In this document: positions 56,324 to 64,000 of the stretch, one piece after another
Layout of the letters: each line of letters begins with the position of its first letter
Position numbering within the stretch: position 1 is the first letter of the stretch
Assembly (NCBI GenBank): GCA_032622095.1
Contig: CP136061.1
Span: forward strand, 96,035,345 to 96,099,344
Source: Siphonodentalium dalli
Taxonomy: Eukaryota > Mollusca > Scaphopoda > Gadilida > Siphonodentaliidae
DNA length: 64,000 nt
Direction: 5' to 3'
Translations under genes and position numbers: made by a program
The notes under the pieces: model-generated
Databases searched by the model: none
The model's input: the letters and a program-made list of their open reading frames with translations, nothing else
What the model was told of the DNA's origin: nothing

Positions 56324-56587
56324 TTAACCATTTCACGACGTAAGCTGCGATGGTGCAGCGTTAATTATGTGCCAGCTCTTCTCTTATATATATGAGTATC
56401 CCATAGGGAGCCTCACGCATATAAGAGAATGCACTGACTTACAAGGGCAAGGTAAATATTGTAAGGTCAATGCATTAACTTAATGTGCGAGGTTCGCTAT
56501 GTGAGAGTCGCATACATTTATATACGAGACTATATTGCCACAGGTTTTTCGAAACATTTGAGGAAGCTCCAGTCATGGAAGGGTTAA
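56324..56587. mobile_element. Family H TTAA element inside the SINE
   Basis: TTAA at 56324-56327 and 56584-56587. Ends CCATTTCACGACGTAAGCTG and, inverted, CCCTTCCATGACTGGAGC. The first hairpin, near 56370-56438, has the H loop GTATCCCATAGGGAGCC; the second is badly decayed. Confidence 0.78.
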
Positions 56588-56593
56588 TTAACA

Positions 56594-56763
56594 TACAGTA
56601 ATGCTCTAAGTAATCGACTTCTTAACCACAGGAGAATTATGGGTAACTTTTCAGGATTTAGTCGGAAATATGGCTTGTTTCCATTCATCGGAAAGCTCTC
56701 GCCTGAAAAGTTACCCATAATTATCCTGTGGTTAAGAAGTCGATTACTTAGAGCATTACTGTA
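56594..56763. mobile_element. Family B palindromic MITE, copy 3, one arm tip lost
   Basis: TA edges; left arm CAGTAATGCTCTAAGTAATC to GGAAAGCTCTC, then directly GCCTGAAAAGTTACCC of the right arm. The inner part of the right arm (about 48 bases) is deleted, so the palindrome is no longer symmetric. Confidence 0.88.
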
Positions 56764-56900
56764 TGTCGTGTCGTACGCTGATCAATGTCGGCCCAAGGTG
56801 TTGATCAGCGTACGACACGACATACAGTAACGCTCTAAGTAATCGACTTAGAGCATTACTGTATGTCGTGTCGTACGCTGATCAATGTCGGCCCAAGGTG
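56764..56900. repeat. Inverted-triplication scar beside B
   Basis: Flank F (37 bp, 56764-56800, TGTCGTGTCGTACGCTGATC...) is followed by an inverted piece. This holds 22 bases of F reversed (56801-56822) and the B tip reversed (56823-56847, TACAGTAACGCTCTAAG...). Next come the B tip forwards (56848-56863) and an identical second F (56864-56900). The order forward-reverse-forward is what a double template switch would leave. Confidence 0.85.
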
Positions 56901-57097
56901 TGACCATTTTGACTTTTACTGTGCTCGCTTCGTCATATGTGCAAGAAAAATAGGGACCTGGTTTGTTTAGTAAGCATAAGCCGCTCTTGTGAAGCACCTG
57001 TACAATGGCAGCATTCATAAGAATCGACATTACTTAACAAATGGAATAATACTGAGAAACTCACTTATGTTAGAGAGATAAGCGCCGGTGGATTATT
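56901..57097. other. Unassigned sequence between SINE halves
   Basis: About 200 bp of unknown origin, between the rearranged B flank and the SINE 3' part. Confidence 0.4.
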
Positions 57098-57225
57098 GAG
57101 TCTCCCGTATACCACTGGCTTGATCGGATTAAGTAATGTTTGGATGTGAATCTCACACAGTTCAAATATCGCGCCAAATTGTGACCCTTGAGAAAGATCA
57201 GTCATATTGTGACGGCTTCGTCGTA
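57098..57225 (+). mobile_element. Split SINE, middle part
   Basis: ACCACTGGCTTGATCGG, GTTTGGATGTGAATCTCACA, ATATCGCGCCAAATTGTGAC and CCTTGAGAAAGATCAGTC follow the order of SINE positions 22012-22105. The 3' tail of the SINE is missing. Confidence 0.65.
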
Positions 57226-59385
57226 CCTAGACGCGAAATAGCCACCTATAGCGTGTTGGGGAAAACGTGAGTGTATGGAGGTACGGCGGTATTATCCAGT
57301 CATCTATGCGACCTATGACAACATGAACACGATAATCTCTATAATCTTCAATTAATTTGTGTCTCCCGTGGACAAATTGCTGCATCGTGATATTTTGTCA
57401 TCGTTAATTATGGTTAATTATACACTACCTGGATAATGGTTGCCGTTATTGAGCGTATATGGACTGTAATCGCGTCAACGGTGCGTATTTCGTTGATGTC
57501 ATCAGCTATTGCTTCTCGGGCTAAATAGTTCAACAGAATGTACTTATACGATATATCTTACGTTGGAATATTGGTGATGACCGCAGGGCTTTTTCTGTGT
57601 GACCATTGTTAGTGAATAGGATAAATATTGCATCAACATGTGTTTTATGATTTCAAACTATGTACGGAGGCTATCGCTGCGATGTATAGAGACGTCAACG
57701 CATATAACACATTTTAGTGGTTATCATGTATATGATCGCATTCGTGTGGATCAGTAAATATTATTTTTCACTCGCGACAAGCCGCTGATGAGAAAATATA
57801 TATTTACAGGTAATAATTCACGATATATATACTCACTAACATAGTAGAAATCCTTCATATATTTTTTGTTTATATATAATTATATATAATAATCACCCCA
57901 TACAGATTAAGTTATTGCCTGTATGTCTCTGATCTACTAGAAGCCACACAAAAAATAACACTTCGATATCAATAACGACGCTTATATCTTGAACATGTAT
58001 CGGTTTGATTTGTAACGTCAGGGTTTAATTAACAGGATCCAACAACACCATGTTTCATACCAATTTTGAGGGACCAATCTATACCAATAAAACTAAATTG
58101 CATTGATTGACAGACGCGATGCGATGCCAACGTGTGGATATAGTAACGTTGCAAGTGTATACTGGGCGTTATTATAGATGTCATGACGTGCATTGTACAA
58201 TGTGCATACCGGGAAGTAGAGAACTACAGTATGATAATTCGCCATGTACTTATTTGTTTGCTTGCTTTGGTGTTTAACTTATTTTCATAACCGAAGTATC
58301 ATCACGAAAACGAACAAAACCACGTTGTCAGAAAAATAAATAAAGCAACTGTATGCACGTAGGCATTGCATGGTGATACAATAACATAATATGTGTTCAA
58401 TTACATTAGATTCAATTACCAAATTCGTATATTTTCTCTGACATATTATGGACTTGTTCGAGTGCGATAAACATATAAGTTAGTTCTCAGGCTCCATGCC
58501 AACCTGGGAAATGTAGCATTCTACCAACATCACCGAAACTTTCGAAGAAATCGACCATTCCACTCCATATAGAAAACATTTTCTGAACTACGCTCAATTG
58601 TAAATATTTACATCTCAATTCGGGACGCAACAATCGGCGATAAACTAACGATTTCGCCATCCAGCGTCATTGCATTTAATTAATATATAAGAATTGTCAA
58701 TTTGGATTAATTTTCGTAGAAACAAATACTGTGAGCAAGATTACTCTCCATTTCTATTTGCTCACCCTGCCGGAGTGTTTGACATCACTTTAACGTAAAG
58801 CTATAGGAATATAAATACAAAAGCTGTGAACTATATGAAGTTACATTATCTACAATACATACATTCAGCCTAAAACTACAAATGTAATTAATATCACTCA
58901 ATTGATAGCGAGCAATATATATAAATCGTGATAGCTTCACATTAAATTATACCCAGTAGTTTTTGTTTACATTCGACTTATCATTGGTATAGGATACTCA
59001 TAATAGATTATACATCTGATGTGGGCTTTGATAATAACATGAAGTTGAAATTCGCCGGAATGAACCCCAATGTCATATCTAATCAACATGCACTCTTTAA
59101 AGTATTCCAATCGTTTTCGTTGCTCTCCGACCATAAATTTTAGCTTCTCAGGCTCATACATGTATCGACATCGGTCTCTGAGAGTCATAGTTTCTAAGAG
59201 AATAATTGGGTGCTTGTATGGGAACAGGTGGCTCAATTCCACTTGCTCATATATTTCTGACTGGATATACACCACAGCAGCAATAGTGCTCAGCAAACAG
59301 TCATTCTTACTTTTTTTTTAGTTTCAATTACCATATGACGAAACACATATTCGAAAATTAGCCCAGAAATAACCTTGGAATACCC
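57226..59385. other. Long unassigned stretch
   Basis: About 2.1 kb without recognised repeats apart from TA-rich runs near 57868-57890 and 58679-58695. The only frame of interest is the minus-strand one at 58967-59296, listed separately. Confidence 0.4.
58967..59296 (-). CDS. Possible coding exon of unknown function
   Basis: A 109-codon frame from an ATG. Unlike most frames here it does not overlap a repeat, and it has balanced, charged composition: LRDRCRYMYEPEKLKFMV and GEQRKRLEYFKECM in the middle, a hydrophobic N-terminal stretch of about 10 residues. I recognise no family. No convincing promoter, polyadenylation signal or splice site was identified; the upstream side has only AAACTAAAAAAAAAG. 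Chance openness remains quite likely. Confidence 0.15.
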   Translation of the reverse strand: MLSTIAAVVYIQSEIYEQVELSHLFPYKHPIILLETMTLRDRCRYMYEPEKLKFMVGEQRKRLEYFKECMLIRYDIGVHSGEFQLHVIIKAHIRCIIYYEYPIPMISRM

Positions 59386-59862
59386 TTAACCCTTTCAGTG
59401 CCAAGTCAGATTTTTGTATCAACCCATATACATTGTGCCAATGCATTCTCTTATATATGCGATTCGACCATAGGTCGCCTCGCATATATAAGAGAATGCA
59501 TTGGCCTAACAAATTTTCATCATTTGTTATTATTTTTACAATTTTAATAATTTGTTCTTATATTCTACTCTCTTTCAGTGTCAGACTTATTTTGTAGGTT
59601 TAGTGCCAGGGAATCTTACGTTTTTCATGAGCATCAAAATTATTACTATGAATACTTGGTGATAGTTTTGAGTTATAACATGCCCCTAAGGTTTTAACCA
59701 GTTTGTTTTTAAATTCGCTATAGCATGCTTAAGCATACCCAAAAATAATTCAACCAAAAAAAATAAAATAATAATAATAATATTTTTTAAATTTTGTAGG
59801 GCCGATTTTACAGACCGTAAATTAGGGCCGATGAGATCGGCCCCTGGCACTGAAATGGTTAA
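59386..59862. mobile_element. Family I TTAA element with a single hairpin
   Basis: TTAA at 59386-59389 and 59859-59862; ends CCCTTTCAGTGCCA and, inverted, CCATTTCAGTGCCA. A whole 69-nt hairpin lies at 59437-59505 and the familiar AT spacer follows, but the second hairpin is absent. At 59571 CTCTTTCAGTGTCAGAC repeats the terminal motif internally, as if a hairpin-bearing piece had been added between two versions of the element's left end. The right part (GGGCCGATTTTACAG, GATGAGATCGGCCCC) is unique. Confidence 0.8.
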
Positions 59863-60630
59863 ACTAACTTAAATGATATACGAAATACTGGTAGCAGCGG
59901 TGACGAGTAGAGCAACTGCATATATAAATATGTTACCTCCCGGCAGTGAGAGCGTTGAAGGTACTAGATTCGTATATTTGGCAATCATCAATACCAATTT
60001 CAAACAAACAACATACAAATCAAACGGCTTGCGTAAATAAACAATACAACACTGTAAACATCACGAAAGCATACACCATATAGCAGGATTTTAATCAGAA
60101 ATATTGTGAAGAGGAGTGAGGAGGCTCGAATCAACCGCGCGTCTTGAGGCAATGTAGACCAAAAATGGACCATGAGCCATGCTTGCAGGTGAACTTGCCC
60201 AGCGCCGTCTCGGACTATACTCTTGCAATCACGGTCCGTAAAAAGGCTGGTATATATCTGACGCGGTAAGCTGTTTCGACAGTAAATATAGAAGTCATTC
60301 GGCATCTCCTCGCAATGTAACCGTCGTGAACACAACTAGACTTGAACATTGATCACCAGTACGTAATTAAAAAACATACCGCATAACACGGCAGAAAAGA
60401 CACTGCACAAAATTCAAGACTGCAAACTACTGAGACAAAGATAACAGAATTTGCACCGACATCCGGTTGTAAAAAACAATATGATTGGCCACAATGCCAC
60501 GTTCAAGTCAGGAAGCGGGGTTTCCTCCAATCGTAACGTTTCTCTAGCATATCGAGTTTGGTGTCACGTGACACCTGATCCATATGTCGGCGACACTCAA
60601 TCATTTCTTAACAAAATACTCATTGACTAG
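59863..60630. other. Unassigned sequence
   Basis: A 111-codon minus-strand frame at 60000-60335 is hydrophobic at its C-terminal third (SLLFTIFLIKILLYGVCF). It does not overlap a known repeat but has no recognised domain. Confidence 0.35.
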
Positions 60631-60819
60631 TACAGTAATGCTCTAAGTAATCGACTTCTTAACCACAACATAATTATGGGTAACTTTTCAGGATTTAGTC
60701 GGAAATATCCCCGAGAGCTTTCCGATGAATGGCAACAAGCCATATTTCCGACTAAATTCTGAAAAGTTACCCATAATTATGCTGTGGTTAAGAAGTCGAT
60801 TACTTAGAGCATTACTGTA
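60631..60819. mobile_element. Family B palindromic MITE, copy 4
   Basis: TA edges, ends CAGTAATGCTCTAAGTAATC and inverse. The left arm tip is shortened (GGAAATATCCCCGAGAGC) relative to the right arm (GCTTTCCGATGAATGGCAAC). Confidence 0.9.
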
Positions 60820-60869
60820 GTTGCATTATAACATATTCAGATAGGTTCAGGAAACGGTGCCAAATTTTA

Positions 60870-61025
60870 GTTGAACATGTCCCACCAATGAATATGCATA
60901 TCCTTCTGCACTTGTATTATCTGTCTGTGTTCAGCTTATATTTGTCGAACATCCCTCCAGATGAAGAATACATCGCTCCAATGCATATTTTTGTAATTGG
61001 GTAGGAAAATCCATTCAGGAAAGAA
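60870..61025 (+). repeat. Family V fragment, diverged copy
   Basis: CCACCAATGAATATGCATAT, TCTGCACTTGTATTATCTG, AACATCCCTCCAGATGAAGA and AAAATCCATTCAGGAAAGAA follow V order without the TTAA end. Confidence 0.5.
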
Positions 61026-61192
61026 GTGTGTGCATACGGACACAAGAGGCGTTTCTGCACTTCCGACGCTCCTCGAGGTAATCATCTACAGTATCAAATC
61101 ACCGACCGTCATATCCTCGGGGGTTCTGCTCACACTACGCGGGCGTCTCGCGCTATAACCATGCCTGGATATAGAGTGCCTGACACTTGCAT

Positions 61193-61560
61193 AATGAGGC
61201 CCACAGAGGGGGAATTTAGTTATGATATCCTGCACAGCGGGCTAGCGTAACAAAATTCACCCTCTGTGTACCTCACTTTGCTTAGGCCTCATCTTTGGGA
61301 AGTGTCGATGTTCTCAAATTAACATTGTTACTTTGTCTCTTATGTTCAGTTACTATAACAGCCATTTGCAGAATATAAATTGCATAATCGAGGTGACTAA
61401 TTGGTGAACATCACCAACTTCAACTGGGGAAATCAATCTGATACTAGGTATTCCTTTGTAGTTGATGCATAAACAGACTGAGGTTCCCAGAGGGAATTTG
61501 GTTATGCTAGCCCGGTGTGCGGATAACGTCACTAAAATCGCCCCTATGGGCACCTTATCC
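61193..61560. repeat. Two related short palindromes
   Basis: CCACAGAGGGGGAATTTAG and AAATTCACCCTCTGTG (61200-61276) pair around AGCGGGCTAGCG. A related, weaker version with CCCAGAGGGAATTTGGTTAT and GCTAGCCCGG follows at 61486-61560. A 74-codon frame at 61026-61250 ends in the first one. Confidence 0.5.
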
Positions 61561-61592
61561 TGGAAATGTCAGCCACACTATATCCAGACTTG

Positions 61593-61992
61593 TTAACCCT
61601 TTACCCAACAGAAGGGCCCTGTGCCAATGCATTCTCTTATATATGCGAGTCGACCATAGGTCGCCTCGCATATATAAGAGAATGCATTGGCTTAACGCAT
61701 TAAAAATTATAAAATTGTTAAAGAATGTAAGAAAAAATGGTAAAAAGTGTTAAAAAAAGATTTTTTTTAGGCCAATGCATTCTCTTATATATGCGAGGCG
61801 ACCTATGGTCGACTCGCATATATAAGAGAATGCATTGGCACAGGGCATAACTGTAACTATCACAATGTGGTCAAGGAGCCGGTTCCAATGATATCCATAT
61901 TTGTATGGTTCTATTGAGACAGACCGAAGATATTTTAGGCTGTTGAAGCTTTAATTGGCCGGTTTTGGCCGGTTTGTTGGGTAAAGGGTTAA
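61593..61992 (+). mobile_element. Family A TTAA MITE, copy 5
   Basis: TTAA borders and ends as in the reference; hairpins at 61623-61691 and 61771-61839. By eye it differs from the copy at 24042 at only a few positions over 400 bp, so the two insertions are recent or homogenised. Confidence 0.93.
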
Positions 61993-62289
61993 TAACCATG
62001 CAATCATCGTTAAGCTTCGAATCAAGATGGTAGAAAATTACCGGTTGAGTGTCAGAAATAATGCACGTCTCGAGGAATATAATCGCCACTGGCAATAGTT
62101 GTCTGGCACTTGACGAAGCCTTCTCATCTCTTGGTGCGAAACATGGAAGCTGCAGTGTTTCCGGAGTGTTCCACGCACACAATTGATTCAGAAGTGGCTC
62201 ATGTGATTTCATTTCCGGTGCATGTAACTATACTTACCACATGATTTGACACGCGTATCAAAGTGTCCAACCAGTGAATTGAATACAAG
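61993..62289. other. Unassigned sequence
   Basis: No gene; a 113-codon minus-strand frame (61871-62212) starts in flanking DNA and ends in the A element. Confidence 0.35.
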
Positions 62290-62875
62290 AAACCCATAGT
62301 CAGGAATGGTAACGCCCTCAAGATCATACGATTAGATATATATGTAATTTATAATAAAAAAGTATAAATGTACCACCTCAGAATTCAGTTAAAACAGCTA
62401 ATCCTTCAAATTATCACAAAAACTACGGCTTATTACTGCAGGTTTCTCATTCACCACACTAGAAAGCCTCTAAATGCGGACCAAAAATATACTAATCGGA
62501 TTAAATACAAACCCGATACTTCGCAATACGACCTTTATTCTACATTCTAACTGAGAACTGCGTCATCAGCAAAGTTAGCTGTTATATTATGCATTGTGTT
62601 CCCGCAATAAAATCTTCCAAGAGTGGCTCAGCCATTGTTCATACCTAAAAGCAATTAACGCGATCATAAAAGATACAAGCTGCAACAACGAGTCATCCGC
62701 GAAGTTACTTGCGAAAACCCGAAATGTTTTGTCCTGCGAGATATCCCCATCGCTATAGCTCCATTGACACGGCCATATCAACCTTTCTATAATTTCCTAA
62801 AATAACTCGCATCGCGTTAAATCCGAAATGTGATGTCCTGCCAGATACCCCATATATCCTCATTGGCACCAGATA
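62290..62875 (+). repeat. Dispersed repeats L and K, copy at 62 kb
   Basis: GTCAGGAATGGTAACGCCCTC at 62299 and CAGAATTCAGTTAAAACAG at 62378 match 18627-18740. ACCCGAAATGTTTTGTCCTG and CGCTATAGCTCCATTGACAC match 19128-19180. A partial K tract (AATCCGAAATGTGATGTCCT) repeats at 62820. Frames at 62368-62550 and 62587-62781 carry no recognised domain. Confidence 0.6.
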
Positions 62876-63476
62876 CCCCATATAACCTCATACCAGTAAA
62901 CACCCATAGTATTGGGCGTAATAATACTTTCACGTTTTTGTCATGTTCCATGGATGAAAATGAGCTTACATATAGATGAAACACTTATATGCGGACACTA
63001 TTTACTCGAAATAGTTTTTTACATTTGATAAACTTCTCAACATTTTAGCAATGACGATCAAATATATTGGACGAAAGAACGGGATCAAGCCAATACAGTC
63101 AGCATATTTAAATATCACATGTTGTTTAGCAACGAAACGGCCGGGATGTTGGATTGCAATACGCGATAATCAGGTCATCATGGACCATTTATATAAAAAT
63201 CATTACCATTCAAGATGGAATGTTTGCATTCAGTAAAGACAAAAATAGTTTCGGTGATTACGTGACATACATCAACTACAGCTCACTGGCTCTGCTCACT
63301 CTGTTTAAGTATAGGTCCGGTTACTTCGTGACTTATATCACGTAATCATCGACATAAATTGATTACTCCACTGTAACTGATATTCACTTAGGCACGCATA
63401 GCGGAAGAAGAACAATGTTTCATCCTGTCATCAAACTGACTAATGCTTATCTGTGGGTTATATATGAATGTTCCAC
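62876..63476. other. Unassigned sequence
   Basis: A short inverted pair (TTACGTGACATAYAT-like and ACTTATATCACGTAA) lies at 63257-63347. No gene. Confidence 0.4.
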
Positions 63477-63978
63477 TTAAAGACACGGTTGGCCTTGGCG
63501 GTGGGTATCCTGTGAACATATCTCCACCCGTCAAAAACCGCCACAAACAGAAAGAACATCAAAATGTAGATATACTTTGTCCGTATACAAATAAGAAATA
63601 TCGCATAAACAGTATGTTATGGTCATTTGTTTGACCATTGTTATGTAAACAAAGGCATAAAAAGTTACTTTTCTGGTGTTTGTTTATATTATGATGGTAA
63701 ACATAAAGAGCGTTCTTTGTTGTTGAATACCTGATATGGAACTAATAAAGAGCGTTTATGCCATTTGTGTGTGATTAGCCAGTAACATTGTGTTGTCTTC
63801 TGTAACACAATCAGGCTCTTGCTTGGGTAAAATATAGTAAATCTTTATGATAACATGCTGTTTACGCGATGGTCATGGTATATATGAACGGAACTGTATG
63901 CGTTTTAATGTTTTTCTGTTTACGGTGTTTGGAACAAATATGAATATTTTCGACAATTAAGGCCGCACGTGCCTTTAA
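63477..63978 (+). mobile_element. Family E TTAA element, long form, copy 3
   Basis: TTAA at 63477-63480 and 63975-63978. It has the same 502-bp length as 23323-23824, with roughly six single-base differences counted by eye. It differs at its flanks (TATGAATGTTCCAC left, TGTCTTGAG right), so it is a separate insertion. Confidence 0.9.
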
Positions 63979-64000
63979 TGTCTTGAGAAATACAACGTCC

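Overview
The window looks like a gene-poor, AT-rich stretch of nuclear DNA from an animal, most likely a marine invertebrate. This rests on the mix of repeats: a tRNA-derived SINE, a hAT element, Tc1/mariner-type TA-flanked MITEs, TTAA-flanked (piggyBac-type) MITEs, a non-autonomous Helitron with GTCT microsatellites and tandem cores as known in bivalves, and many minisatellites. I cannot name the species. I found no intact host gene, tRNA, rRNA or CRISPR array. The only recognisable protein is the C-terminal part of a hAT transposase at 45298-46236.

Repeat families use letters of my own. TTAA-flanked: A (ends CCCTTTACCCAACA), E (ends AGGCACGGGCGGC), H (ends near CCCTTNNTGACGGGAGC), I (ends CCCTTTCAGTGCC), N (ends AGGGRTACTGTACC), R (ends CCTCATTCT) and V (ends CCCTTTCTATACTAAA). 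TA-flanked: B (CAGTAATGCTCTAA), G (TGTGACCCGCCATATC), M (CACTCTTATRACTAATG) and S (CAGTACCGGTCA). Others: hAT; O (hAT-like CAGGGACGT ends); P (5-bp target duplication); C and D (shared ends, superfamily unknown); J, K, L and U; several fold-back palindromes; one Helitron; and a SINE.

Layout. 1-7 kb: unique DNA, tandem duplications, and a 73-bp minisatellite duplicated together with its flank. 7-10 kb: a G element split exactly by a 2325-bp Helitron. 10-21 kb: K/L repeats, MITEs A, N, O, M and E, and fold-backs. 21-25 kb: a duplicated segment with a SINE between its copies and a B insertion in one copy, then E, A and a D element broken by B. 25-28.4 kb: a long stretch with almost no recognisable repeats. 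28-36 kb: G, A, U, fold-backs, a 36-bp minisatellite and C elements. 36-45 kb: C/D elements, Tc1-ended S, short tandem arrays, and an inverted duplication with 31 kb. 45-48 kb: the hAT element, then R with P and C nested inside. 48-57 kb: further G, C, H and V copies, and a split SINE carrying H and B. 57-64 kb: mostly unique sequence with I, B, A, L and E copies.

The strongest unexplained signal is a 69-nt near-perfect hairpin, usually present as an inverted pair around an AT-rich spacer. It sits inside four element families with different ends and different target sites (A, G, H, I). It behaves like a cassette exchanged between transposons and looks like a possible small-RNA precursor. All coordinates and similarities were read by eye, and repeat borders marked approximate could shift by some tens of bases.
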